From JAFAGX01 sp035624215 (GTDB lineage: Bacteria > Acidobacteriota > Terriglobia > Terriglobales > Acidobacteriaceae), in the NCBI GenBank assembly GCA_035624215.1, contig DASPRY010000003.1:1-64000 (forward strand): DNA of 64,000 nt, in the 5' to 3' direction. A model generated the notes under the pieces. The model did no database searches and was not told the origin of the DNA. It saw only the letters and a program-made list of their open reading frames with translations. Positions 44,316-53,137 of this stretch are shown here, in pieces; positions within the stretch are counted from its first letter, which is position 1; every line of letters starts with the position of its first letter. The position numbers and the translations under genes were made by a program.

Positions 44316-44846
44316 CTACAGCAAAAAGTCTCCCCGGTAGATGACCTGCCCGTCCACCAAGCGAGCTTCGGCCATTAGCTCATGAGGTTTCATAGGACCA
44401 TGGCCGTCGATGTGCTGCACCTCATGGCCGTGTGCCACCAGCCAGTCAGAAACCAGCATGCGGTGGCAGCGGAAATAAAGCCGCTCCGCACACATATACG
44501 CGGTGCGGGAGTGCTCTGCCAATCCGATAAGATCATCGATCGCCTGACGGAAATGTTCCGTCAGCATGTAATCGGCATAGTTGCGAAAGCCCTGGTTTCG
44601 CAGAGCGACATGGGGAGAATCCTCGCGGATCTTCTTGCGAAGCCCGCCAAGCTCCTTCATCCAGACGTACCGGATGCCGGCTTCGGGCAGACTCGTTTCA
44701 AGGCACTCGCGGTTGAAATGCGGCAGGCGGCGTGACATGGGAAATGAACGGATGTCGACCAGTGTTTCGATGCGATGGGATTTCAGGACCTCGGTCATCT
44801 CTTCGATCGTGCGGGTGGAATGACCGATGGTGAATATGGTCGCCAC
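44316..44846 (-). CDS. DUF488 family protein
   Basis: This 176-aa cytosolic protein has the DUF488 pattern: IFTIGHSTRTIEEM, LVDIRSFPMSRR, PHFNRECLETSL, GIRYVWMKELGG, and the late YMCAERLYFRCHR with conserved Cys and His. The function is unknown. The start is probably GTG at 44846; no strong ribosome site is seen. It sits between acpS and selA. Confidence 0.88.
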   Translation of the reverse strand: MATIFTIGHSTRTIEEMTEVLKSHRIETLVDIRSFPMSRRLPHFNRECLETSLPEAGIRYVWMKELGGLRKKIREDSPHVALRNQGFRNYADYMLTEHFRQAIDDLIGLAEHSRTAYMCAERLYFRCHRMLVSDWLVAHGHEVQHIDGHGPMKPHELMAEARLVDGQVIYRGDFLL

Positions 44847-44899
44847 AAAATGATGTCAGTTTGCAGACGTCATGCCAGTCGCGGTTCCACCTGGCTGCT

Positions 44900-46339
44900 T
44901 CAGCGGCCGATTTGCTCGAGGGCCTGAATCAGAGCTTCGTCCTGCTCTGGGAACACGGTTCGCAGATCGAGCAGCACGCGTCCGTCTTCGACGCGTGCGA
45001 TCACCGGTGGATTGGAGGCGCGGAGCTTGGCTGCAATCTCATCCGCGCTTAGCCCATCACGCAAAACAGCAATGAGACGGGTGGGAAGCACGGCCGAAGG
45101 TGCCGCGCCGCCGCCGATCACGGATTCGCCGTCAGTGAGCTCAAGCACCAGCCTTGAGGATCGCAGTTCGTTGACTGCTGCCTCGGCCCGCTTCGCGATG
45201 TTCTCTTTGGAAAGCCGTATCATGCGAACTGCGGGAATGGCATCGTGATCGCCCTTGAGATATGCCATCAGGGTTGCTTCCAGAGCGGCATAAGTCATTT
45301 TGTCCACACGAAGCGCGCGAAACAGAGAATTCGACCGCATCCGGGCAACCAGATCGGCACGGCCGCTAATCATGCCCGCTTGCGGGCCGCCCAACAGCTT
45401 GTCGCCGCTGTAAGTCACGACATCAACCCCGCTTCGCAGGCTGTCAATGACAGTAGGCTCACCGGTAAGACCAACGGAGCGCAGATCGAACAGAGCGCCG
45501 CTGCCCAAATCTTCCATGAGCGGAATCCGGCGCTGGCGGGCTAATCGAACTAACTCCTCGAGCTCGGGTTGCTCGGTGAATCCGGTGATCTGGAAATTCG
45601 AGCGGTGCACGCGAAGCAGGAGCCGCGTCTTTTCACCGATGGCTTGCTCGTAATCGCGGATGCGGGTGCGGTTGGTGGTGCCCACTTCGCGCAGCGTGGC
45701 ATTCGATTTGGCCATTACATCGGGAATCCGGAATGATCCACCGATCTCAACCAGTTCGCCGCGCGAGACGATGACCTCGCCGCCTTCCGCCAAGGTGTTA
45801 AGGGCCAGAAGGACCGCGGCGGCATTGTTGTTCACAACGATCGTCGAAATTTCTGGCGGGGCTTGTCCCGGCGTGCCAGGCGGTTCGGTGCCTTCCTTCA
45901 AAAGTCTGCGGAAGAGGCGCTCGACGTGGACATCGCGCTTGCCTCGTTGTCCGGCGAGCAAATCGAATTCGAGGTTGGAATAGCTCAGCGAGGTATGACG
46001 AATGTGGTCAACGACGGCCGGCGGAAGCGGCGCCCGTCCCAGATTGGTATGCAGGATAACGCCCGTGGCATTGATGACCGGCCTCAGGGAGTAGTTCAGG
46101 GCTTGCCGGAGTTGTCGCTCGACCGCGGCATCGATCTGAGAGAGCGCGAGGTCAATCTTTTGGGCATCTAGTCTGCCAGCATCGATTTCGCCGCGCAACG
46201 CGGAAACCACGGTTCGCACGGCATCGGTCACTGCCACTTGCCCTTCCTGCATGACCAGAGCAGCGAGACCGGGCCGGCGGGTCAGCTCATCCACCGAAGG
46301 AAGTCTGCGATAGAGCTCGCTTTTGGATTCGGTCAGCAC
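44900..46339 (-). CDS. selA: L-seryl-tRNA(Sec) selenium transferase
   Basis: This 479-aa PLP enzyme converts seryl-tRNA(Sec) to selenocysteyl-tRNA(Sec). It begins RRLPSVDELTRRPGLAALV and has VINATGVILHTNLGRAPLP, REVGTTNRTRIRDYE, MEDLGSGALFDL and TYSGDKLLGGPQAG, the latter with the PLP Lys. Length is normal. GTG start. It needs SelB, SelD and tRNA-Sec, none of which are in this window. It shares strand with DUF488 and a membrane gene but no functional link is visible. Confidence 0.94.
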   Translation of the reverse strand: MLTESKSELYRRLPSVDELTRRPGLAALVMQEGQVAVTDAVRTVVSALRGEIDAGRLDAQKIDLALSQIDAAVERQLRQALNYSLRPVINATGVILHTNLGRAPLPPAVVDHIRHTSLSYSNLEFDLLAGQRGKRDVHVERLFRRLLKEGTEPPGTPGQAPPEISTIVVNNNAAAVLLALNTLAEGGEVIVSRGELVEIGGSFRIPDVMAKSNATLREVGTTNRTRIRDYEQAIGEKTRLLLRVHRSNFQITGFTEQPELEELVRLARQRRIPLMEDLGSGALFDLRSVGLTGEPTVIDSLRSGVDVVTYSGDKLLGGPQAGMISGRADLVARMRSNSLFRALRVDKMTYAALEATLMAYLKGDHDAIPAVRMIRLSKENIAKRAEAAVNELRSSRLVLELTDGESVIGGGAAPSAVLPTRLIAVLRDGLSADEIAAKLRASNPPVIARVEDGRVLLDLRTVFPEQDEALIQALEQIGR

Positions 46340-46395
46340 TGGCGATGATTATCCCATTGGCGGCAAGCTGACGCCAAAACGGCGCCACCCGGCAG

Positions 46396-47349
46396 CTAGT
46401 CGTTCTCGCAATCCGTGGTTTCCGGATTCATCCGGCCCAGTGGCCGGAGACTTTTTGTGCTGCGAAGCCGCAGAAGCCACTGAGCGCTCACATACATGAC
46501 AAAGCACTCGAGCGCGAAGGGAAGAAAGCCGAGGTAGCCCGGCAACGGCATTTCAAAGATCTTCCATTGCTGAAACATAGGGAAGATGTAATGCCACTTT
46601 GCGGCAGCCCAGTAATTCCAGAATTCCCATAGCCATCCGCAGACAAATCCGGAAGCCAGAAGCGAGTAGAAGCGGGAGCGACTGCCTTCGGCGAGAGCGC
46701 CGATCAAGGAAGGCAATCCCAGCCGGTAATTGATGGGATCGAGGAGAAAGACAAACCCAATCCAGACCAGAACGAACAGACGCGCCGCTACAGTTTGTGG
46801 CGCGAGCAAAGGCGTTAAGAGACACATCGCGCCAACAAGAATCATTCCATTTTGCGCGAAGCGTGAAAATCTGACCGGCGAATCTGGTCGAAACCATCGG
46901 AATGACTCAATCAGATCGGCGGTTTGGAAGATTCCGGGAGTGATCGTGGCAAATGACCATCCGTAGCCGAGCACTGCAAGGGGCCAGGCTTGGGGAAGGC
47001 CGGTGTAGGTCCAGTTTTGCAGCCGCAAGTTGTAAGCCTCGAAAATCAGCCAGAGGGGCACGGAGAGCAAGGCCACGCGAACAAACTGCCAAGCCTCGTC
47101 GTGCAGGCGGGAACGTCCACGGACTGCGAGTACAGCCGCATCGGCAAGCAGGATGTAACACGTCCAGGCAATGGGGGTGAAATAGACTGCCACAGGTTGC
47201 ACCCCGCGCAGCATGAGGCACTCAGCCCCCACCAAGGCGATCAGCCCTGCCCAGCCGTAAGTGGCCAAAGCGGTTTGTTTGTGGCGAAAAAATTCAATCA
47301 CCAGGATCGCAATCGTCAGAAAGGTGATCGCCACACCCGCGAAAGTCAT
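46396..47349 (-). CDS. Multi-pass membrane protein of unknown function
   Basis: This 317-aa protein has about eight hydrophobic helices with conserved-looking Trp/Pro loops (FEAYNLRLQNWTYTGLP, LGYGWSFATITPGIF, LDPINYRLG, KWHYIFPMFQQWKIFEMPLPGYLGFLPFALECF). The FEMPLPGYLGF segment resembles the loops of lycopene-cyclase-like membrane proteins, but I cannot assign it. It lies upstream of selA on the same strand with a 56-base gap. Confidence 0.65.
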   Translation of the reverse strand: MTFAGVAITFLTIAILVIEFFRHKQTALATYGWAGLIALVGAECLMLRGVQPVAVYFTPIAWTCYILLADAAVLAVRGRSRLHDEAWQFVRVALLSVPLWLIFEAYNLRLQNWTYTGLPQAWPLAVLGYGWSFATITPGIFQTADLIESFRWFRPDSPVRFSRFAQNGMILVGAMCLLTPLLAPQTVAARLFVLVWIGFVFLLDPINYRLGLPSLIGALAEGSRSRFYSLLASGFVCGWLWEFWNYWAAAKWHYIFPMFQQWKIFEMPLPGYLGFLPFALECFVMYVSAQWLLRLRSTKSLRPLGRMNPETTDCEND

Positions 47350-47456
47350 ATTGCCGATACTAACGCACCGAAGTATTGATTACTCCCGTAATCAGAGATG
47401 CAGACGCACTGTTGTGGAAAGGGGAGCACGGGCGGCAATCTATTTGGAGAAGAGCT

Positions 47457-47735
47457 ATGTCAGTACACAATTTGCCTGACTTCAAGACTCAACTAACCGG
47501 CAAACGCGTGATCGTGAAAATCTCGCTCTTCAGCCGGGCATTTGCCGGGACGATTGTGGCCACCGATGACACCGGATTTTGCCTGTGGAGCGACGAGATG
47601 GTCACAGCTCTGCGCGAAATTACTGGCAGTCTAATGAACGGCATGGATGCTCCGCGTGTTTACCTGCCCTTCGCGAAATTGGAGTGGCTGGTCTCGTCGG
47701 AGTCGAAGGCAGCAGCCGCTTCGAGCGTTCTGTAA
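47457..47735 (+). CDS. Small protein with Sm-like beta-barrel pattern
   Basis: This 92-aa protein reads FKTQLTGKRVIVKISLFSRAFAGTIVATDDTGFCLWSD and then RVYLPFAKLEWLVSSE. The order of short strands, with a glycine turn and a late 'PF-xx-W' strand, resembles LSm/Hfq-like barrels or related small RNA/protein-binding folds. This is by pattern only. GGAGAAG lies 6 bases before the ATG at 47457. It lies 160 bases upstream of tRNA-Val and divergent from the membrane gene. Confidence 0.55.
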   Translation: MSVHNLPDFKTQLTGKRVIVKISLFSRAFAGTIVATDDTGFCLWSDEMVTALREITGSLMNGMDAPRVYLPFAKLEWLVSSESKAAAASSVL

Positions 47736-47894
47736 AGAAGAAGCAATCTCCAAGCAGGCCCGAGCTGGATAGTCGGTTTCCGTCGATGGACGAGAAAGCG
47801 GAGCGCTACTGGCGTAGTATGCTGTAATCGCGAAATTTGGTAGGCTTTGAAGATAGCGGCTGGCATGCGATGTTCCGCAGTCCAGTTAGCAACA

Positions 47895-47969
47895 GGGCGC
47901 TTAACTCAGCGGTAGAGTGCCATCTTCACACGGTGGAAGTCATAGGTTCGAATCCTATAGCGCCCACCA
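47895..47969 (+). tRNA. tRNA-Val (anticodon CAC)
   Basis: The 75-base gene folds as a cloverleaf: acceptor GGGCGCT/AGCGCCC, D stem ACTC/GAGT with loop AGCGGTA, anticodon stem CCATC/GGTGG with loop TTCACAC (anticodon CAC, valine codon GUG), five-base variable loop, T stem ATAGG/CCTAT with loop TTCGAAT, and an encoded CCA. An inverted repeat (CTGGGGT/ACCCCAG at 47988-48007) just downstream could aid termination. No integrase or duplicated tRNA end is seen nearby. Confidence 0.93.
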
Positions 47970-48106
47970 TCGAACTCATTGTAGAAACTGGGGTTCGATG
48001 ACCCCAGGCTCCTACTTGGCCACGAAGCTCTCACCATAATTGGAAAATCGGCGGCTGAGGACCTGCATCGCTCATAAGCTGCGCGAATCCGTTCAAGACC
48101 ATCCGG

Positions 48107-48134
48107 TTGAAGTGCTGAAGCACAGGAATATAAT
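48107..48134 (+). promoter_or_regulatory. Predicted promoter for leaderless kinase transcript
   Basis: TTGAAG (48107-48112), a 16-base spacer and a perfect TATAAT (48129-48134) lie directly before the ATG at 48146, which is 11 bases past the -10. Transcription would begin near 48141, leaving almost no 5' leader; no ribosome site is seen. This matches the layout before the MntR-like gene. Confidence 0.6.
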
Positions 48135-48145
48135 TGCGCACACGG

Positions 48146-50814
48146 ATGGCCCTTATCCCCGGCACAAAACTCGGACCTTATGAAATCCAATCCCCGTTGG
48201 GTGCAGGCGGGATGGGTGAGGTGTACCGCGCCCGGGACACGCGTCTGGATCGCACCGTCGCCATCAAGATCCTGCCTACTCATCTTTCTGACAGTCCTGA
48301 GTTGAAGCAGCGCCTGGAGCGCGAAGCGCGTGCGATTTCTTCGTTGAATCATGCGCACATCTGCCATCTCTATGACATCGGCTCGCACGAGGGCACCGAT
48401 TTTCTGGTGATGGAGTTCCTGGATGGCGAGACGCTGGCCGACCGGCTGCGGAAAGGGGCGATGCCGCTGCCGGAATTATTGAAGATCGGAATGCAAATCG
48501 CCGAAGCGCTGGAGACGGCGCACCGGGCGGGGATTGTGCACCGCGATCTGAAGCCGGGCAACATCATGCTGACGAAAGCGGGCGCGAAGCTGATGGACTT
48601 CGGCCTGGCGAAGGCGACGCTGGCCGCTTCAGGCGCGGCGTCAGCACCGCTGCTCTCGGCGGCCAGAACGATGAGCGCCAGCCCAATGATGAGCCCTCTT
48701 ACCACTGCGGGCAGCGTCGTGGGGACGGTCCAGTATATGTCTCCCGAGCAGATCGAGGGTAAAGATGCAGATGCACGGTCGGATATCTTTGCTTTCGGCG
48801 CGGTGCTCTATGAGATGGCCACGGGGAAGCGCGCGTTCGAGGGCAAAAACCAGATCAGCGTCGCCTCGGCAATTCTGGAAAAAGATCCGGAAGCGATCAG
48901 CAAGATCAAGCCTCTGAGTCCGGCAGCACTCGACTATCTGGTAGCAACGTGCATGGCGAAGGACCGCGAGGAACGGTTCCAAACCGCGCACGATCTGGGT
49001 CTGCAATTGAAGGGCATTTCTCTCGTCTCGTCATCCGCGGCGGTGCCAACACAGGGTTCCAGTTCACAAAGAACAGGGTGGGCACTGATGGCCACAGCAC
49101 TGCTAGTGGTCGGCGCTGGAATCGGTCATTTCCTCAGCCCGGCGAGTTCTCCTCCGTCTTCCGTGCGGTCCTACATTCCGCCGCCACCAGGAACTTCGTT
49201 TCCCTTGTCTGGCTTGGAGATTGGTCCGGTCGCCGTTTCTCCGGACGGAAAGACGCTGGCCTTCACCGCCGTGGATGAACAGGGCGTGACCAAGTTGTGG
49301 CTGCGTGCGCTGGATGCGCAGCAGGCGAGGGTGCTCGACGGGACCGAAGATGCCAGCAAGCCGTTCTGGTCGTTTGACGGCCAGTCGCTTGCCTTCGGCG
49401 CCGACGGCAAGTTGAAGAAGATCAGCGTTGCGGGAGGGACTCCGCAAGTGCTGGCGGACGGAGTCGCAAGCGAGAGCGGCGGTGGCACATAGAACGCAGA
49501 TGGCACGATCCTGTTCTGCAAAGATCTGTTTGGCCCGATCTATCGAGTGGCGGCATCCGGCGGAGAAGTTTCTCCCGCGACCAGGCTGAAGGAGACGACC
49601 ACTCGCACGACGAACCTTTCTTCCTGCCCGACGGCAAACATTTTCTTTACACCGTTTCCCGGGGGAATGCCCCTCCCGAAATCAGAGTGGGGGAACTCGA
49701 CAAAGCACAGCAGGATGGCGTGGTCGTTGCCTTGGGGCAGATGCCGCAATTTGCATCGGGCACCCTGCTTGTTTCCCGCGAAGAGCACATTACGGCCCAG
49801 CGGTTCGACACCCGCGCGTGGAAAGTCTCGGGTGATCCGCAGACTTTAGGAAACGCGCGATATTTTTCAATCTCGACCAATGGCCTACTGGCGTATCACG
49901 AAAGTTCCGCTGAATCGGAACTTAAAGTCTTCGATCGCAGTGGCAACGTCATCGCGACGCCGGGTCCGCTTGCGCTTTATGGCTGGCCACGGTTCTCTCC
50001 GGATGGAAAATCGATTGCCGTCACGGTTGCCGACCCTAAATCGAGAACCGAAGATGTTTGGGTCTACGCCGTAGCCGGCGGGCCTCCTGCGCGCATCACC
50101 TTCGGACCAGAAAACATGAGTCCCACCTGGTCGCCAGATGGAAAGGAACTTGCGTACACCCACTTCGACGTCTGGTTCGTCCAGGGTGGGGGCAAGTGGT
50201 CGATCAGCCGACGGCGGCTGGATGGCAGCCGCGCCGAAGAGGCCATCTATTCGAATGACGCAGACGAGTTTGGGCTGCCGATAGATTGGTCGCGCGACGG
50301 AAAATTTCTTTCTATGCACTTGAGTACGAAGCAAGGTTTTTATTCGAATTGGGCTTTGCCGCTGGCTGGAGGCGCGGCATTTCGACCTGCGGCGACCGCC
50401 GGATTGACGGCCAGCGAATACGAAGGCAAGTTCTCTCCCGATGGGCGCTGGATTACGTTTTTCTCCTACGAAACCGGGCGGCCGGAAGTGTACGTAGTGC
50501 CATTTCCGGGGACAGGGTCGAAATCGCAAGTTTCCACTAGCGGCGGATGGCTGGCGCGTTTCGGCGGCAAGGAGTTGTTTTACGTGACGATGAGTAACCG
50601 GTTGATGGCGGCGCAGGTTCACACCCAGCCGACGTTCGGCGTCGACTCAATTCGACCGATGTTTCAACTGGATTTCCCTAACCTTCCAGATCGCACCGAG
50701 CCGTTGTACGACGTTAGTGCCGATGGCCAGCGTTTCGCCGTGCTCACTGGGGACCGCGCCAAAACCACAACCATTACCTTGTTGACGAATTGGCCGGCTG
50801 ATCTGAAGAAATAA
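48146..50814 (+). pseudogene. Disrupted Ser/Thr protein kinase with TolB/WD40-like propeller
   Basis: The N-terminal kinase domain has all main motifs: GAGGMGEVYRARD, VAIKIL (Lys41), IVHRDLKPGNIML, DFGLAK and GTVQYMSPEQ. One transmembrane helix (ALMATALLVVGAGIGHFL, about 313-330) links it to an extracytoplasmic propeller. The frame is broken twice: TAG at 49490-49492 (codon 449), where Trp is expected before NADGTILF, and a net one-base loss near 49590-49597, after which the frame continues (DHSHDEPFFLPDGKHFLYTV) to a stop at 50814. The downstream part, with repeated WSPDGKxLA-type blades, is intact. Two lesions suggest a real pseudogene rather than one sequencing error, though assembly errors cannot be excluded. 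The kinase half alone, with its helix, could still be made. Confidence 0.8.
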
Positions 50815-50841
50815 GGCTAACGACGGCAACTCACGAGTTGA

Positions 50842-51999
50842 TTAGAGCAGTGCTGTTTCTTTGATCATCCGTCCTTCGGCAAAGCGGTTTAACCCGAGCT
50901 GCGCCACGTCCAACAGATCGGCTTTTCCGGTGAGGATCAAGTCGGAAAGAATTTTTCCAGTGGCAGGGGCATGCATGACGCCGTGGCCGCTGAAACCGTT
51001 GGCCAGATAGAAGCCGGGCACTTCGGGAGCCTCGCCGAGAATCGGGTGGTGGTCGGGAGTCATCTCGTACAGTCCGGCCCATGCTCGTTTCGGATTCACC
51101 GCCAGATTTTCGAAGACAGGGACGCGATCGGCGGCGCGGATGAGAATTTTCTCGATAAAACCAGGCTCAAAGTCGGTTTTGTATCCCGCCGTTTCTTCGG
51201 GATCATTCCACGCCAGGAGAAATCCCAGCGCCTCGGGACGAAAGTGAAAACCGTTGGACATATCGATGATCATGGGAGCACTGTGAGGAAATTGGTCAAA
51301 CGGCTCGGTGGGCACCAGCATGCGGCGCAAAGGTTCGACCGGCATCTCCACCCCGGCCATTTTGGCGACTTCCGCTGCCCAAGGCCCGGCAGCGTTGACC
51401 ACCCTACGTGTTGCCAGGACGCCGCGCGTGGTTTGAACCGTACTTACACCGGTTGAGTCGCATTCGATGCCAGTGACTTCCGTGTGCTTCCACAAAATGG
51501 CACCGTGGTCGACCGCCCAGGACGTGAAACCGACCATTGCGCTATAGGGATCGACGAAGCCATCGGTGGAACAGAAGCTGCCGCCCAGGATGTCATCGGA
51601 ACGGAGTTGGGGGTAGAGGCTGCGAATCTCCTCTGCCGTGATCAGTCGGACATTCTTCAGCCCCAGCCCAATTTGTTTTTGGTAATTGGCTTGAAGATAG
51701 GCCAGATGTTTCTCGCAAGTAGCACAGAACAAGTAGCCTTGAGGGCGGTAGTCGGCGGGATATCCCAACCGCTCCTCGAAGCTGGCGTAAAACGGAATGG
51801 AATAAAGCGACATCTGGATGCTGGTGGGAGTGGAAAACTGGGCCCGCACACCGCCCATGCTCTTTCCTGTAGATCCCTTGCCCTGAGCCGACTCACGCTC
51901 GATGACCAGAACGTTCCTGCATCCCGCTGCGGTGAGATGGCACGCGATGCTGGAACCAACGATTCCTCCACCGATGATCACAACTTCCGCGGTTTGCAT
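50842..51999 (-). CDS. FAD-dependent oxidoreductase (DAO family)
   Basis: This 385-aa protein has an N-terminal FAD-binding motif VVIIGGGIVGSSIACHL (GxGxxG) and the DAO-family landmarks STGKSMGGVRAQFS, VNAAGPWAAEVA, MTPDHHPILGEAPEVPGFYLANGFSGHGVM. Such enzymes oxidise amines or amino acids (sarcosine, proline or glycine oxidase/dehydrogenase type). The substrate cannot be told. It is convergent with the disrupted kinase gene and divergent from the CDF gene. Confidence 0.88.
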   Translation of the reverse strand: MQTAEVVIIGGGIVGSSIACHLTAAGCRNVLVIERESAQGKGSTGKSMGGVRAQFSTPTSIQMSLYSIPFYASFEERLGYPADYRPQGYLFCATCEKHLAYLQANYQKQIGLGLKNVRLITAEEIRSLYPQLRSDDILGGSFCSTDGFVDPYSAMVGFTSWAVDHGAILWKHTEVTGIECDSTGVSTVQTTRGVLATRRVVNAAGPWAAEVAKMAGVEMPVEPLRRMLVPTEPFDQFPHSAPMIIDMSNGFHFRPEALGFLLAWNDPEETAGYKTDFEPGFIEKILIRAADRVPVFENLAVNPKRAWAGLYEMTPDHHPILGEAPEVPGFYLANGFSGHGVMHAPATGKILSDLILTGKADLLDVAQLGLNRFAEGRMIKETALL

Positions 52000-52103
52000 G
52001 TGGGGACATTATTCCACGAGAGCGGCCATCGGTTTGTGACCACCGTCTCACCCAGCGCTTTGGTGCCTTGAACCCTTTCCGGCCTACCCGTAAACTTGAA
52101 ACG

Positions 52104-53033
52104 ATGCACGTGCATTTCGGCCATTCCGGGGGCGACAGAACCTCAAAGGTGTTGCAAGTTTCGCTCGCCGTGACGGTGGCCTACATTGTGCTGCTTGTGA
52201 TCGCGGGGGTGCGGGCGCATTCCCTGGCGCTGCTCTCCGAAGCCGGCCACAATCTCACTGACCTGCTGGCCCTCCTGCTCTCGCTCGTAGCTGTGTATCT
52301 GCATGCGCGCCCCCCAAGCGCGACCAAGACTTACGGTTGGCATCGCGCGGGAGTGCTGGCTGCCCTGGTGAATGCGGGATCACTGGTGCTGGTCTCGTTT
52401 CTGATTTTTTACGAGGCATTCCGCCGGTTGCAACACCCGGAGCACGTCCGCGCAGGAGTGATGATCTGGGTGGCAGCCGCGGGTGTGGTGATGAACGGGG
52501 TCATAGCTTTGCTGCTTTATCGCTCGGACAATGACGTCAACATGCGCAGCGCGTTTCTCCATGAGATCGGGGACACAGTTTCAACTGCCGCTGTGATCGT
52601 GGGTGGTTGGGCGATCCTGGCAACCGGGCAGTACTGGATTGACTCAGCACTGTCGTTTGGAATTGGAGCATTGATCCTGTGGTCAGGCTTTGACATCGTG
52701 CGCGAGACCCTCAATATCCTGTTGGAAGGTACGCCGCGAGGAGTCAAGCTGCATTTAGTCGAAACTGCAATTCGCGCCGTGGATGGCGTCAACGATGTTC
52801 ACGATCTGCACGTGTGGAGCATCGGCTCGGAGACGCGCGCTCTTTCCTGCCATATCTCGATAGCGGATATTCCACCTTCAGTCAGCGAACGCATCCTGCG
52901 CGATGTGAAGGAATGCCTGCATTCGGAGTTTCGGATCGATCACACCACAATCCAGTTCGAACACGTGATCTGCGAAGTAGCGCACGGGTGCGTGATTCCG
53001 GTGAGCGAAGGCGAGCACGGGCACGGGCACTGA
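52104..53033 (+). CDS. Cation diffusion facilitator (Zn/Co/Cd exporter)
   Basis: This 309-aa protein has about six transmembrane helices and a cytoplasmic C-terminal domain. The metal site HxxxD-type motifs are in SEAGHNLTDLLALL (TM2) and in LHEIGDTVSTAAVIVGGW (TM5). His-rich ends (MHVHFGHSGG at the start, EGEHGHGH at the end) fit zinc binding. DVHDLHVWSIGSETRALSCHI is in the soluble metallochaperone-like domain. I use the ATG at 52104; a longer in-frame start has no ribosome site. No regulator gene is adjacent. Confidence 0.9.
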   Translation: MHVHFGHSGGDRTSKVLQVSLAVTVAYIVLLVIAGVRAHSLALLSEAGHNLTDLLALLLSLVAVYLHARPPSATKTYGWHRAGVLAALVNAGSLVLVSFLIFYEAFRRLQHPEHVRAGVMIWVAAAGVVMNGVIALLLYRSDNDVNMRSAFLHEIGDTVSTAAVIVGGWAILATGQYWIDSALSFGIGALILWSGFDIVRETLNILLEGTPRGVKLHLVETAIRAVDGVNDVHDLHVWSIGSETRALSCHISIADIPPSVSERILRDVKECLHSEFRIDHTTIQFEHVICEVAHGCVIPVSEGEHGHGH

Positions 53034-53137
53034 GCTGGGCTTTTAGCGTTTAGCAATTAGTATTTAGTCCGGCGAGGGTCGTTCCGTTAAAGAATTGTGG
53101 GGTGGCTGGACACCAACTGCTAAATGCAAAAGCATCC

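Noticed and set aside
47895..47969. tRNA-Val as a phage or island attachment site
   Set aside because: No integrase and no repeated tRNA 3' end are visible in the neighbourhood.
49490..49492. Recoding of TAG to Trp
   Set aside because: Several intact genes here end in TAG (glnA, the AIPR gene), and the release factor 1 has normal GGQ and PxT motifs. The kinase also has a frameshift, which fits decay better.
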